Assembly: GCA_002305255.1 (NCBI GenBank)
Contig: DBQN01000083.1
Location: 28,642 to 87,792, forward strand
Length of the DNA stretch: 59,151 nucleotides
From: Firmicutes bacterium UBA1393
Lineage (GTDB): Bacteria; Bacillota; DTU025
Direction: 5' to 3'
Every line of letters begins with the position of its first letter. The first letter of the stretch is position 1. Shown piece by piece: positions 9,725 to 19,029 of the stretch. The position numbers were made by a program, and so were the translations under genes. Below the pieces are notes generated by a model. It did not search any database and was not told where the DNA came from. It worked only from the letters and a program-made list of their open reading frames with translations.

Positions 9725-9773
9725 ATGCTATGTGATCCATCCTTCCGTTGAGCCGAGTGACGCACCCCGACGC

Positions 9774-10265
9774 CTAGATAGTGTGCCACGTAAGGTCGAG
9801 AGTGCCGCCGCCTCTCAGGTTGTTCCTTGTGTCGAAGAACTCAATGGTCAGGCTAGACGGCAGAGGCGCAAGCAGCCACGCATCTGGCGGCAGGGTGCGG
9901 GCTTCCTCATCAAGGTGCTCGTGCAGCCACCCCATAGGGACAGGAATACCCGCCATGCCTGGCACGAGGTACGGCTCTTCCATCGGGACTATGTAAGGGT
10001 TCTCGAAGTCCAAACCGACCGGAATCATAATCGGGTCACCCGAGCTGTCCTTCAGTGTAAGCCGGACGCTGCTAAGCCGGAAAACGCCCACACCGTTCAA
10101 GGTCAGGGTGACAAACACGTCGAGCGGTTCATTAGGATAAACGTCAATCGGATTGGGGTCGAACTCCACGACCACGTTCACGGGCGCCATCGAACACCCT
10201 GCCAGCGATACTGTTGCGAGAAGCAGCGCCGCAACAACAAGCATGCGCCACACGTTGTGCTTCAT
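9774..10265 (-). CDS. Small lipoprotein of unknown function
   Basis: A 163-residue protein with an N-terminal signal peptide and lipobox LAGC (Cys about residue 23), so it is probably anchored on the outer face of the membrane. The rest is beta-rich, with PNEPLDVFVTLTLNGVGVFRLSSVRLTLKD suggesting an immunoglobulin-like sandwich. The start ATG at 10265 is chosen over one three codons upstream because GGGAAGG lies nine bases before it. It follows a second lipoprotein of similar size and composition (10329-10790), 63 bases upstream. Nothing ties it to a known pathway. Confidence 0.7.
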   Translation of the reverse strand: MKHNVWRMLVVAALLLATVSLAGCSMAPVNVVVEFDPNPIDVYPNEPLDVFVTLTLNGVGVFRLSSVRLTLKDSSGDPIMIPVGLDFENPYIVPMEEPYLVPGMAGIPVPMGWLHEHLDEEARTLPPDAWLLAPLPSSLTIEFFDTRNNLRGGGTLDLTWHTI

Positions 10266-10328
10266 ATGTATCATCCTTCCCATTCGCTCGCCACATGTGT
10301 CTGGGTCGAACAGGCTCTGGGGTTGCGG

Positions 10329-10790
10329 TTAGTCCACCGGCACCGTTATCGACACAGGCGCGAGGCCAACACCCATGGGGGTGAAGGTAAACCTCACATC
10401 AGTCACTATGTAAGAGCCGTCGTCAAAGCAGTTGACTGACGGGATGACGCCATCGCCCACAGTTGCCAGATCAAGGACGCCCACTTTGTAGTTGCCCACC
10501 GGCAACAGCGTGACGTCTATGTCGAACTGATCCTCCTCACCCGGTTCAAGCGTGATGACATATCCGTCAGTGTCGAGCCACTCGACGAGCATCGACGTGT
10601 ACTTGCCGACTCCGAGGTAACCCGTAAGGGTAAACGTGAACTCACCTTCCAGCGGCACACCTGACTGGACGACGATGTAATCGGACTCGTACTCCACTGA
10701 TACGCTGGCCCTCAGGCACCCGGTGGTCATCGATGCAAGAACCAGGACTGCGATGATTAGCAGCCCGCGCACAATGTTCGATCTCTTCAT
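10329..10790 (-). CDS. Small lipoprotein of unknown function
   Basis: A 153-residue lipoprotein with lipobox TTGC (Cys about residue 25) after a clear hydrophobic signal segment. The mature part is acidic and beta-rich (VPLEGEFTFTLTGYLGVGKY; a later stretch DIDVTLLPVGNYKVGVLD), like an extracellular beta-sandwich. GGGAGG lies upstream of the ATG at a normal distance. With the next lipoprotein it forms a pair that may be a diverged tandem duplication. No family is recognised. Confidence 0.7.
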   Translation of the reverse strand: MKRSNIVRGLLIIAVLVLASMTTGCLRASVSVEYESDYIVVQSGVPLEGEFTFTLTGYLGVGKYTSMLVEWLDTDGYVITLEPGEEDQFDIDVTLLPVGNYKVGVLDLATVGDGVIPSVNCFDDGSYIVTDVRFTFTPMGVGLAPVSITVPVD

Positions 10791-10885
10791 GGTATCAACC
10801 TCCCACTCATGAATAATAATGAGATGTTCGCGCTGCGCTTCAGTATTCGACGGTTCACATGAAATCCCTGCTATTCAAGACAGAA

Positions 10886-10918
10886 ACGCCCGTACCGGGT
10901 CGGAGCCGGTACGGGCGT
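10886..10918 (-). terminator. Hairpin terminator after trxA
   Basis: ACGCCCGTACCGG / CCGGTACGGGCGT is a 13-pair near-perfect stem with a short loop. On the minus strand it is followed by TTCTGTCTTG, a weak T-rich tract. It lies about 35 bases past the trxA stop. Confidence 0.6.
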
Positions 10919-10951
10919 GTGCAACTGTGAACTTCGACCGCGTGGGGCGGC

Positions 10952-11290
10952 CTAAGCCTGCGCCCTCTGTATCCTGGCCTTCAGGGCTGCCAGCGGGGTG
11001 ACTCCCACCAGCTTATCGACGGCCTTCCCTGCCTTGAAGATGATCAGCGTGGGGATGCTCATCACACCAAACTTCTGCGCGGAGTCAGGGTTCTCGTCCA
11101 CATTCAGCTTTGCGACTTTCACTCCCGAATCAGCAAGGTCAGCCGCGAGTTGATCTATGATGGGACCTTGCATGCGGCAGGGGCCGCACCACGCTGCCCA
11201 GAAGTCCACAATCGATACGCCCTCAAAGGCGCCGACCTCCTGAGCGAAGTTGGCATCAGTTACCTCAACAGGCTTGTAGCCGGTTGCCAT
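10952..11290 (-). CDS. trxA: Thioredoxin
   Basis: A 112-residue thioredoxin with the redox motif WCGPC (in DFWAAWCGPCRMQGP), the buried Asp before it (IVDFW) and the cis-Pro loop SIPTLIIFKAGK. It reduces protein disulfides in the cytoplasm using thioredoxin reductase, which is not in this window. The start ATG at 11290 follows AAGGAGG; the open frame extends 33 codons upstream but without thioredoxin similarity. It has its own sigma-A promoter and a downstream hairpin. Confidence 0.97.
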   Translation of the reverse strand: MATGYKPVEVTDANFAQEVGAFEGVSIVDFWAAWCGPCRMQGPIIDQLAADLADSGVKVAKLNVDENPDSAQKFGVMSIPTLIIFKAGKAVDKLVGVTPLAALKARIQRAQA

Positions 11291-11359
11291 TATTGCCTCA
11301 ATCCTCCTTATACAGCGGACCCTTGCCCCGAACAATACGGTAGGGGGGTATCCATCAAG

Positions 11360-11389
11360 AGTATATTCCGCGCCCGAAGCGGTTGTCAA
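11360..11389 (-). promoter_or_regulatory. Sigma-A promoter for trxA
   Basis: TTGACA (11389-11384), an 18-base spacer and TATACT (11365-11360) on the minus strand, about 70 bases before trxA. Confidence 0.8.
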
Positions 11390-11406
11390 GCCATGTTGCC
11401 GACTGC

Positions 11407-12192
11407 CTACCCGAGTTCTCCAAGCTCATACATTACCACAGCGGCTACCACAAGCCCAGCGGTTTCGGTGCGCAGAATGCGCGTGCCGAGGCTCAGAGGG
11501 ATCCCCCCGGAGCCGATGATCTCGGCGGCCTCCTCGCCATCGAACCCGCCCTCTGGCCCTATCACCACTCCCAGTCGCTCGATGCCGCGAAGGTCGCAGC
11601 GGGTGAGCGCCTCGCGCAGCCCGGTGCCTGTGGCCAGCTCCCACGGGAACAGCAGGGCGGAACGGGCCTTAGAACGCATGCCGCCCCCTGCGGCGCCTCC
11701 GGCTGCGAACGCGGCCAGTGCATCGCTCAGGCTCAGTATGCCCTCTACCCTCGGCGCCCTACCCATGCCACACTGCTTGGCAGCCTCAGCCGCAATCCTG
11801 CTCCAGCGCTCGGCGCGCCTTCGCGCGGCATCGGGTTCGGGCCTTGCCACCGACCGTGCGGTGAGCACCGGCATGAACCGCGCCACGCCTAGTTCGGTGC
11901 CTTTCTGCACGATGAAGTCCATCTTGTCGCCTTTGGGCAACCCCTGGATGAGCACCAGCTCGATGCCGGGTAACGCCGCGCTGCGAGCGATCTCCGACGC
12001 AACGGTGCCAACCACGCGCGCATCACCCACGGAGTCGATCGCGATTCGGAACTCACGTCCAGAGCCATCTACAGCCTCGATGACATCCCCCTGTGCCAGC
12101 CTGAGCACTCTGGAGATGTGTCGGGCATCGGCACCGGTGATAGTCAGGCGCCCGTCGCCTCCGGGACCCTGCTCAACAAAGAAGCGCCTCAC
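11407..12192 (-). CDS. rsmE: 16S rRNA (uracil(1498)-N3)-methyltransferase RsmE
   Basis: A 261-residue SPOUT methyltransferase with an N-terminal PUA-like domain ([28 protein letters not shown]) and the C-terminal trefoil-knot motifs GPEGGFDGEEAAEI and LGTRILRTETAGLVV that bind SAM. It methylates U1498 in the 30S decoding centre. The start overlaps the end of prmA by four bases, the usual prmA-rsmE pairing. The middle carries an Ala/Gly-rich insertion (AAFAAGGAAGGGM) not usual in the family. Confidence 0.95.
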   Translation of the reverse strand: MRRFFVEQGPGGDGRLTITGADARHISRVLRLAQGDVIEAVDGSGREFRIAIDSVGDARVVGTVASEIARSAALPGIELVLIQGLPKGDKMDFIVQKGTELGVARFMPVLTARSVARPEPDAARRRAERWSRIAAEAAKQCGMGRAPRVEGILSLSDALAAFAAGGAAGGGMRSKARSALLFPWELATGTGLREALTRCDLRGIERLGVVIGPEGGFDGEEAAEIIGSGGIPLSLGTRILRTETAGLVVAAVVMYELGELG

Positions 12193-13151
12193 CGGCTACC
12201 ACCGCCTCCCTCGAGCGCAGGCGCTGATACCAGAGCGTCCCACTCGCCCTCCGTCAGATGGGCGATGACTGCGTGACCGATTGACTCCAGTGCGCTGGCA
12301 ACCCGGTGGACACTTTTGTGGACGTAGCCTGATGAGATGAACCTACCTCCGGGAGCCAGCAACCGGGGAACCTCCGGAGCCAGTTCGATGACTACATCAG
12401 CCAGTATGTTGGCCACAACGACGTCGAACCGACCGTTGACGCCTGACGTCAGGTCTCCTCGCCTCACGGCAATCACGTCGCCAACGCTATTCTCCGCTAC
12501 GTTGGCCTCTGCAGTCTCAACTGCCACGGGGTCGATGTCGATGGCCTCCACCGACGCAGCACCAAGCCTGGCCGCCGCTATGGCGAGCACGCCGGAACCT
12601 GTACCCACGTCGAGAACGCGGCAACCGGGCGTCACACAAGCCTCCAGGGCGCGCGCAGCCAGGCGCGTGGTCTCATGCTGACCCGTACCGAAAGCCTGCC
12701 CCGGGTCTAGCCTGACCACCAACTCATGGGGTTCAGGGGTGTAGTCGAGCCACGACGGCGCGATCACAATGCGCTGTCCCACATGCTCGACTCTGTAATG
12801 CTGCCGCCACGACTGCGACCAGTCCACAGGGTCGACCTGTGACACGTGGAGTTCAGTGCCTTCTCTGAAAGGCGGCGACGCGATGTGACGCCGCACGGCC
12901 TCGACGCGGCACTCGATATCGGCGGCGTCGTCAAGTGCAATATACGCCGTGACGCGCATAGGACCTTCAGGAGGGAGCATCTCCGGGAACATCAGCCCAC
13001 CGATTCCACCCTCTCCCCCACGCGCCGCCGCCTCGCGCATCAGCGACGGGCCGGAGAACGCAGCGCCACTCGCACCGGCTTCAATAAACGCATCAGCGAG
13101 CTCATCAGCGAGGTCCGGGGCGACTTCGGCCCATAGCTCAACCCATCTCAT
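12189..13151 (-). CDS. prmA: Ribosomal protein L11 methyltransferase PrmA
   Basis: A 320-residue class I SAM methyltransferase with motif [21 protein letters not shown], motif [17 protein letters not shown] (the NxL substrate motif) and the family segment [18 protein letters not shown]. It trimethylates Lys and the N-terminus of uL11. The start ATG at 13151 begins [10 protein letters not shown], the usual PrmA N-terminus, and follows AGGACC; it overlaps the end of dnaJ by 14 bases. The open frame extends 72 codons upstream inside dnaJ without similarity. Confidence 0.94.
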   Translation of the reverse strand: MRWVELWAEVAPDLADELADAFIEAGASGAAFSGPSLMREAAARGGEGGIGGLMFPEMLPPEGPMRVTAYIALDDAADIECRVEAVRRHIASPPFREGTELHVSQVDPVDWSQSWRQHYRVEHVGQRIVIAPSWLDYTPEPHELVVRLDPGQAFGTGQHETTRLAARALEACVTPGCRVLDVGTGSGVLAIAAARLGAASVEAIDIDPVAVETAEANVAENSVGDVIAVRRGDLTSGVNGRFDVVVANILADVVIELAPEVPRLLAPGGRFISSGYVHKSVHRVASALESIGHAVIAHLTEGEWDALVSAPALEGGGGSR

Positions 13152-14388
13152 CGTGGGTCCTGTCGGCGCCGGCGGCATCATTGTCCTGCCCAAACAGGCC
13201 GAACAGGCCGCGCCTGGAGTTCTTGCCTCTCTTGTCCTTGCCCTTGCCTCTGCCTGCGCCAGCTGTACCCGCTCCGACTCCGGCGCCTGAACCGCGGGCG
13301 GCCGAGCGTGGCGGCTGACCGGTCTCGATGGCCAGAAGCTCCTCGTAAAGCTCTCGCTCCCTCGCACTCAATGACCTGGGCGTGCTTACCGACACTTCTG
13401 CGATTATGTCGCCCCGGCCATAGCCTCTGAACGCCGGCATCCCCTTGCCCTTTACCCTTACCTCATCGCCGTTCTGCACGCCGGGGCGGAGTCTCAGCCT
13501 TACGGACGAACCGTCGAGCGCCTCAAGCTCGAGTTCGGTACCGAGCGCCGCCTGCGCGAAGGACACAGAAACCTTGGCCCTTAGATCATTGCCGTCTCTG
13601 ACATAGAGACGATGCGGCTTTACGACGACATCGACATAGAGATCACCCGGGGATCCGCCCCTAAGGCCCGCATCGCCCTCGCCTCGCACTCTGAGCCTCA
13701 CGCCGGTGTCAACGCCTGCAGGGATTTCCACCTGTACGCTGGCGTGTTCCTCCCTGCGGCCCTCGCCGCCACAGGCGGGACACGGCTTCTCGATCACCCT
13801 GCCCTGCCCGCCACAGCGGGCACACTGCGTGACCCGGGTGAAGGTACCGAACGGAGTGCTGCTCACCGACTGGACCTTGCCCCTGCCTCCACATGCGGGG
13901 CACGTTACGCGGGACGTGCCGGGCGCAGTACCATAGCCCGAACACTCCTGGCAAGTGCCCATGCGCGAATAGCTGATAGACCGGCTCACGCCTGCGGCTG
14001 CCTCTGCAAGTTCCACGGCCACCGTGTACTTCAGATCGTGCCCCCGAATCGGACCGGCGGCCGGACTCTCCTGCCCAAAGCCTCCGCCGCCGAAAAACGT
14101 CTCGAATATGGTGCTGAATGGATCGAAGCCTCCGAAGTCAGTGGTCCAGCCTCCCTGCTCCGGCCCCGCCTCGGAGCCGTACGCGTCGTACCTTGCGCGC
14201 TTCTCCGGGTCAGACAACACTTGGTAGGCCTCGTTGATCTCCTTGAACTTCGACTCGGCATCTGCGTCGCCGGGGTTCACATCGGGATGGTACTTCCTCG
14301 CAAGGTTCCAGAAGGCCTTCTTGATCTCGGCCTCATCGGCGTTACGCTCCACGCCCAGAACCTGGTAGTAGTCACGGGTTGGGCTCAA
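13138..14388 (-). CDS. dnaJ: Chaperone protein DnaJ
   Basis: A 416-residue type I J-protein: J domain with HPD ([10 protein letters not shown]), a short Gly/Phe region (GGGGFGQ), four zinc repeats ([32 protein letters not shown]) and two substrate-binding beta domains. It delivers clients to DnaK and stimulates its ATPase. The C-terminus carries about 50 extra residues rich in Gly, Ala, Lys and Arg, ending in an acidic tail, longer than the usual 370-385 residue protein. It starts 10 bases after hrcA, whereas in most Bacillota grpE and dnaK stand between them. Confidence 0.96.
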   Translation of the reverse strand: MSPTRDYYQVLGVERNADEAEIKKAFWNLARKYHPDVNPGDADAESKFKEINEAYQVLSDPEKRARYDAYGSEAGPEQGGWTTDFGGFDPFSTIFETFFGGGGFGQESPAAGPIRGHDLKYTVAVELAEAAAGVSRSISYSRMGTCQECSGYGTAPGTSRVTCPACGGRGKVQSVSSTPFGTFTRVTQCARCGGQGRVIEKPCPACGGEGRREEHASVQVEIPAGVDTGVRLRVRGEGDAGLRGGSPGDLYVDVVVKPHRLYVRDGNDLRAKVSVSFAQAALGTELELEALDGSSVRLRLRPGVQNGDEVRVKGKGMPAFRGYGRGDIIAEVSVSTPRSLSARERELYEELLAIETGQPPRSAARGSGAGVGAGTAGAGRGKGKDKRGKNSRRGLFGLFGQDNDAAGADRTHDEMG

Positions 14389-14398
14389 ATATACCGCC

Positions 14399-15460
14399 TC
14401 ATTCAGTAGATTTGTGCATGTCGAGCCTGGTCAGGAGCTCCGAAAGGCGCTCGGCGACGAAGCCCACCAGCGCTGTGACCATTGAGTAGTCCATGCGTGT
14501 CGGCCCCACTACTGCAATGGCGCCGATCACGCGCCCTCCGGGACCATACGGGGCACTCACTATGCTGCAGTTGCGAAGTTCGTCACGGGAGTTCTCCGAA
14601 CCGATGCTGATCTCAGGGCGCCCGCCGCCCCCTCGCGACGAAGCGCTCAACTCGCTCAGCACCATCCCGTCGGACTCAAGGAACTCCAGTATCGGCCTAG
14701 CCTTCTCGATCTCCTTGAACTCAGGCTGCGCGAGCAGCTTCATCAGCCCGTCTATATGCACCCTGTCTTCATCTGACGAGCGCACAGCGTCTATGAGCAA
14801 CTCGAACATGTCTTCGAGGAATGACGCGTAGGCGCTCACCTCGATCTGCAAGTCGCGGAGGATCCTGCCCCTGATGTCGGCGAGGGTGCTCCCCCTGAGC
14901 CTGTCGTTGAGCACTGCCGACAACCTGTCGAGGTCGGCTGGTGTCATGGAATGCTCGATAGCGAGCAGTCGGTGCTCAACGAGGCCGGAGCTCGTCACAA
15001 CGACCACCAGCACGGAATCTGAACCCAGCGGCACCAGCTGGATATGGTGTATCCGGGCGCCCTTCACCGCGGGGCCGACTACTACCGACGCATACTGGCT
15101 CATCTCGCCCAGAACCTTCGCAGTGGCTCGAACGAGCGAACGTATCTCGTCGCGCCTGCGCCCGTACTCCGCCCGGATGCGCGACTTCTCAACCTCGCTG
15201 ATGCTGCGTCCGAGCATGAGAGCGTCTACGTAGAACCGGTAGCCCTTGTCAGACGGGATCCGGCCTGCCGACGCGTGCGGCTGCTCAAGATAACCCTCTT
15301 CCTCGAGGTCAGCCATTTCATTGCGGATGGTGGCCGGGCTGATCCCCATGTCATACTTGCGCGCGATGGTTCGGGAGCCTACCGGCTCTGCGGTGCTGAT
15401 GTAGTCGTCGGTCACGGCCCGAAGGATAGCCTGCTTCCTCTCGGCCATTGGCTCAGCCAC
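14399..15460 (-). CDS. hrcA: Heat-inducible transcription repressor HrcA
   Basis: A 353-residue repressor with an N-terminal winged helix ([22 protein letters not shown], then [20 protein letters not shown]), a central GAF-like domain and a C-terminal dimerisation part. HrcA binds CIRCE and is kept active by GroEL. A perfect CIRCE lies just upstream, so it represses its own operon (hrcA-dnaJ-prmA-rsmE). The start is GTG at 15460 or the ATG four codons later; GAGGTGAG lies close upstream of the first. Confidence 0.96.
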   Translation of the reverse strand: MAEPMAERKQAILRAVTDDYISTAEPVGSRTIARKYDMGISPATIRNEMADLEEEGYLEQPHASAGRIPSDKGYRFYVDALMLGRSISEVEKSRIRAEYGRRRDEIRSLVRATAKVLGEMSQYASVVVGPAVKGARIHHIQLVPLGSDSVLVVVVTSSGLVEHRLLAIEHSMTPADLDRLSAVLNDRLRGSTLADIRGRILRDLQIEVSAYASFLEDMFELLIDAVRSSDEDRVHIDGLMKLLAQPEFKEIEKARPILEFLESDGMVLSELSASSRGGGGRPEISIGSENSRDELRNCSIVSAPYGPGGRVIGAIAVVGPTRMDYSMVTALVGFVAERLSELLTRLDMHKSTE

Positions 15461-15488
15461 TGGCTCACCTCACCCTCATTAAACGTGA

Positions 15489-15515
15489 TTAGCACTCTAG
15501 AGTCAGGAGTGCTAA
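15489..15515. promoter_or_regulatory. CIRCE operator
   Basis: TTAGCACTC - 9 bases - GAGTGCTAA is a perfect copy of the CIRCE element bound by HrcA. It lies between the hrcA promoter and the hrcA start, overlapping the likely transcript 5' end, so binding would block initiation. Confidence 0.97.
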
Positions 15516-15519
15516 TGAA

Positions 15520-15548
15520 AATCTAGCACTGCATGGCCCCGGTGTCAA
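15520..15548 (-). promoter_or_regulatory. Sigma-A promoter for hrcA-dnaJ
   Basis: TTGACA (15548-15543), a 17-base spacer and TAGATT (15525-15520) on the minus strand, directly upstream of the CIRCE operator. Between here and hemW (15549-15706) I see no gene or clear hairpin. Confidence 0.8.
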
Positions 15549-15706
15549 GGAAGCCCGTCTCACCCACTCCAGGGCGACTCGCCGCGCTACGCTGCTCGGC
15601 GGCTGCAGCGATGGCCTCCCGAACCCATTGTCTCGATTTCGCCCACATAGTCTCGTCTCGCCCGGCGAGCTTGCGGCAGGCGACCGGGGCGCCCAAGAGG
15701 CGCGCG

Positions 15707-16921
15707 CTATCTGAGGCTGTCTACCAGCACCAGGTTGGAGATGAGCATGGCTTGCGGAGCGATTTTGACACGGGCGCCATCGATCTCCACAAGGCGCTGC
15801 GTCTGCCGCTCGCGCATGAGGGGCATGAGCGAAGCCGACAGGTCCGTGCCGCACTCTGCGTCGATCTCGTGAAGGTCCACCCCCGCCGCAGTGCGCAGCC
15901 CGAGCATCACCCTGTCACGTGCTTCGGCCTCTGCGTCGAGGGTTTCACGCCCATCCTCCGGGCTCTCCCTTGACATGACCTTGCGCACGTACTCCTGCGT
16001 GCTCGCTGTATTCCACGATCGCACCCAGCTGGGCATGGGTTCCGTCGCGGCAGCTGAGCCCAAGTCGAGGGTTGCCAGCGAACTCGGAAGATGTGAATGA
16101 GCGGCTGGGCCGAGGCCAACGTACATCCCGCCTCGCCAGTATCCCAGGTTGTGCACACACTCGCGCCCGCCAAGGGCGAAGTTCGATACCTCATACCTGG
16201 CGTAACCAGCCCTGCTCAGCGCTTCGACGACGACTTCGTACAACTTGGCAGTGTCATCGGCATCAGGCACCGTCGTCTCGCCCAAGCTGACGCTGCGCTC
16301 GAGAGGCGTGCCTGTCTCCAGTTGAAGGCAGTAAGCACTGACATGCTCGGGCGGTCGATCCAGGGCCAGGAAGCCCGCCAATGTACGTCTGAGGCTGTCG
16401 GGCGTCTGGCCAGGCGCACCCAGGATGAGATCGACACTGATGTTTTCGAATCCGGCGGCCCGGGCGTCGTCGACGGCGGAAAGTGCCTGCTCCGCTGTGT
16501 GCACCCGCCCAAGCACCGCAAGCTCGCGCGGATCGAGGCTCTGCACTCCGATGGAGAGCCTGTTGACGCCTGCTCTGCGAAGCCGGCTGAGGCCGGCGCG
16601 GCTGATTGTGGCGGGATTGGCCTCCACGGTGAACTCGATCTCACCCGTTGCCCCGGGGGCTTGCGCTGCGCTCTGCGCAAGCATGGCCACGAGCGACTCA
16701 AGCTCACGCAGGGGCAGGCAGGTCGGCGTGCCGCCGCCGATGAAGACGCTCGTGATAGGGGCTATCCCCCGAATGCGCGGGGCGGCCCGCTCGAGCTCGA
16801 GCTTGACGGCCTCAAGATAAGACGGCACCAGCCCGCCTGCGTCAGCGAGCGGGCTGGACACGAAATCGCAGTAGGCACACTTGCGCACGCAGAACGGCAC
16901 ATGCACGTAGATAGAGCCCAC
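15707..16921 (-). CDS. hemW: Radical SAM heme chaperone HemW
   Basis: A 404-residue HemW/HemN-like protein. The radical SAM motif is CVRKCAYCDF near the N-terminus (Cys-x3-Cys-x2-Cys), followed by FIGGGTPTCLP and the HemW C-terminal domain. The absence of the extra fourth Cys of HemN (CxxxCxxCxC; here CAYCDF) argues for HemW, a heme-binding chaperone, over coproporphyrinogen oxidase. It starts five bases after the lepA stop, in the conserved lepA-hemW-hrcA-dnaJ order of Bacillota. The start is ATG at 16921. Confidence 0.93.
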   Translation of the reverse strand: MGSIYVHVPFCVRKCAYCDFVSSPLADAGGLVPSYLEAVKLELERAAPRIRGIAPITSVFIGGGTPTCLPLRELESLVAMLAQSAAQAPGATGEIEFTVEANPATISRAGLSRLRRAGVNRLSIGVQSLDPRELAVLGRVHTAEQALSAVDDARAAGFENISVDLILGAPGQTPDSLRRTLAGFLALDRPPEHVSAYCLQLETGTPLERSVSLGETTVPDADDTAKLYEVVVEALSRAGYARYEVSNFALGGRECVHNLGYWRGGMYVGLGPAAHSHLPSSLATLDLGSAAATEPMPSWVRSWNTASTQEYVRKVMSRESPEDGRETLDAEAEARDRVMLGLRTAAGVDLHEIDAECGTDLSASLMPLMRERQTQRLVEIDGARVKIAPQAMLISNLVLVDSLR

Positions 16922-16926
16922 CTCGG

Positions 16927-18729
16927 TCAGTCCTCGTCAGTCGCAAGTACCGCCATGAACGCCTCCTGCGGGATCTCCACCGATCCAAACTGCTTCATGC
17001 GGCGCTTGCCCTCTTTCTGCTTCTCAAGCAGTTTGCGCTTGCGCGAGACATCGCCACCGTAGCACTTGGCAAGCACGTCTTTGCGCACGGCCTTCACGGT
17101 CTCCCTGGCGACAACCTTGGCACCTATGGCGGCCTGGATCGGCACATCAAAGAGCTGCCTGGGTATGAGCTTGCGAAGCCTCTCCACCAGCACCCTGCCG
17201 CGCCTTTCAGAGAAGGAGCGATGTACGATGAACGACAGGGCGTCAACGGGCCTTCCGTTGACAAGGATATCGAGCTTCACCAGGTCGGCGGCGCGGTATT
17301 CGAGGAACTCGTAGTCGAGCGAGGCATAGCCCCTGGTGCGCGACTTGAGTTTGTCGAAGAAGTCGAAAAGGATCTCTGCAAGCGGTATGTCATAGATCGC
17401 CCTGACCCTCGTGGGCGTGGCGAACTGCAAGTCATGCAGGCTGCCCCTCCGCTCAGTGGCGAGGTCCATCACCTGCCCTACGTAGTCGCTGGGCACGAAC
17501 ACCGTGGCACGCACGTAGGGCTCCTCGATGACCTCGATCCTGTTCGTAGGCGGCAAGTTGGCGGGGTTATCTATGTCGAGCTGCTCCTGAGATGTGGTGA
17601 TCACCCTGTACACAACCGACGGCGCGGTAGTTATCAGCTCAAGACCGTATTCCCTCTCCAGCCTCTCCTGCACGATCTCCATGTGAAGCAGGCCCAGAAA
17701 GCCGCATCTGAAGCCGAAGCCCAAGGCGACGGAGGTTTCGGGCTCATAGAGTATCGAGGCGTCGTTCAGCTTCAGCTTGTCGAGGGCTTCCCTGAGGTCG
17801 GTGTAGGCAGATGTGTCCACCGGATACATGCCGCAATACACCATTGGTATGGCAGGCCTGTAGCCGGCCAGCGGCTCAGCCGCCCTGTTCGACACCTTCG
17901 TCACCGTGTCTCCCACAGATGCATCGGCCAGCTGCTTGATCTGCGCGGCCAGATAGCCGACCTCGCCCGCACCGAGCGAGGACACGGGCTGCATCCCAGG
18001 TGTGAACACGCCCAGCTCAGTCACGCCGTATTGCCGGCCGTTACTCATCATCACCGCCTCGTCGCCGACGGCGAGAGAGCCCTCGAACACCCTGATGTGG
18101 GCGATCACTCCCCGGTAGGGATCGAAGTTGGAGTCGAAGATGAGCGCCCTGAGCGGCCCACCAGAGTCGCCCGAAGGCGGCGGCACCTTGCGGACGATGG
18201 CGTCCAGCACAGTCTCAACACCCAGTCCTGTCTTGGCGCTAACCATGAGCACCTCATCGGGTTTGACGCCCAGCAAGTCCACGAGCTCGGCCCTGACCGC
18301 CTCAGGTTCTGCGTTGGGCAGGTCAACTTTGTTCACGACTGGGATTATCTCAAGGCCGTGATCTACCGCAAGATAGAGGTTGGCCAGGGTTTGGGCTTGC
18401 ACTCCTTGGGTGGCGTCGACGACGAGCACCGCGCCTTCACATGCGGCCAGCGAGCGCGACACTTCGTAAGTGAAATCCACATGGCCAGGCGTGTCTATGA
18501 GGTTGAGCACGTAGCGTTCGCCGTCAGTGTGGTCATAGTCGATCCTGACTGGCTTGAGCTTGATGGTTATGCCCCGTTCGCGCTCTAGGTCCATCCTGTC
18601 GAGCACCTGCTCGGTCATGGATCGGCGGTCTATGGCCCCTGTCATCTCGAGAATTCTGTCAGCCAGCGTTGACTTGCCGTGGTCTATGTGGGCGATGATG
18701 CAGAAGTTGCGGATCTTGCTTGTGTCCAT
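16927..18729 (-). CDS. lepA: Elongation factor 4 (LepA)
   Basis: A 600-residue translational GTPase with G1 [10 protein letters not shown]3 DTPGH, G4 NKVD and the LepA-specific C-terminal domain ending in [22 protein letters not shown]4 acts on stalled or initiating ribosomes. The ATG at 18729 is chosen because it follows GAGGTGAAC and begins [20 protein letters not shown], matching the family; the frame is open 65 codons further upstream into the intergenic region. hemW follows at once. Confidence 0.97.
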   Translation of the reverse strand: MDTSKIRNFCIIAHIDHGKSTLADRILEMTGAIDRRSMTEQVLDRMDLERERGITIKLKPVRIDYDHTDGERYVLNLIDTPGHVDFTYEVSRSLAACEGAVLVVDATQGVQAQTLANLYLAVDHGLEIIPVVNKVDLPNAEPEAVRAELVDLLGVKPDEVLMVSAKTGLGVETVLDAIVRKVPPPSGDSGGPLRALIFDSNFDPYRGVIAHIRVFEGSLAVGDEAVMMSNGRQYGVTELGVFTPGMQPVSSLGAGEVGYLAAQIKQLADASVGDTVTKVSNRAAEPLAGYRPAIPMVYCGMYPVDTSAYTDLREALDKLKLNDASILYEPETSVALGFGFRCGFLGLLHMEIVQERLEREYGLELITTAPSVVYRVITTSQEQLDIDNPANLPPTNRIEVIEEPYVRATVFVPSDYVGQVMDLATERRGSLHDLQFATPTRVRAIYDIPLAEILFDFFDKLKSRTRGYASLDYEFLEYRAADLVKLDILVNGRPVDALSFIVHRSFSERRGRVLVERLRKLIPRQLFDVPIQAAIGAKVVARETVKAVRKDVLAKCYGGDVSRKRKLLEKQKEGKRRMKQFGSVEIPQEAFMAVLATDED

Positions 18730-18775
18730 GTTCACCTCAGGGCGTAGCTGGTGTGGTGCGCTATTACCTTCCGTA

Positions 18776-18784
18776 ATTATAGCA
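18776..18784 (-). promoter_or_regulatory. Extended -10 promoter for lepA
   Basis: TGCTATAAT on the minus strand, about 47 bases before the lepA start. There is no clear -35; the region upstream is the terminator stem of the spoIIP unit. Confidence 0.5.
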
Positions 18785-18787
18785 CAA

Positions 18788-18809
18788 AGGCAGAGGGTCA
18801 CCTCTGCCT
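18788..18809 (-). terminator. Terminator of the gpr-spoIIP unit
   Basis: AGGCAGAGG / CCTCTGCCT form a perfect nine-pair stem with a GTCA loop (TGAC on the minus strand), followed on the minus strand by TTTGTGCT. It overlaps the stop of the small yqxA-position gene and lies just upstream of the lepA promoter. Confidence 0.65.
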
Positions 18810-19025
18810 CTGTTCGATGCGCACTTCGACGCGTGAGCCCCAGGCATTGAAACCGAATAACAGTCTCCCGCCGCCTGCGCCATCCGCACTTCCTTCCGTC
18901 CGCCGAGCTCGAGCCGCCACCCATGCCTCATTGCTGCCCACTCCGAGGGTCATCGACGACCGCATGTCAGCCGCGTCAATGGCCATCGCCACCACCGCGA
19001 GAGCCAGCATGCACGAGAGCCACAT
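18798..19025 (-). CDS. Small single-pass membrane protein in the yqxA position
   Basis: A 75-residue frame starting ATG at 19025, four bases past the spoIIP stop, so translation could be coupled. Residues 2-17 ([16 protein letters not shown]) form one membrane helix, followed by a basic and polar tail. In Bacillus subtilis the order is gpr-spoIIP-yqxA-lepA, and this frame lies exactly where yqxA (DUF3679) would be. Sequence similarity to YqxA is too weak for me to claim. There is no good ribosome-binding site. It could be non-coding, but position and hydropathy favour a real gene. Confidence 0.5.
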   Translation of the reverse strand: MWLSCMLALAVVAMAIDAADMRSSMTLGVGSNEAWVAARARRTEGSADGAGGGRLLFGFNAWGSRVEVRIEQRQR

Positions 19026-19029
19026 GGCG

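Noticed and set aside
9725..9773. Possible preQ1 riboswitch before queT
   Set aside because: The leader is short and I could not find the conserved preQ1 aptamer bases or a downstream expression platform.
17221..18588. A 455-codon plus-strand frame opposite lepA
   Set aside because: It lies wholly antisense to the well-conserved lepA, has no homology I recognise and no ribosome-binding site. Long antisense frames are expected in GC-rich genes.
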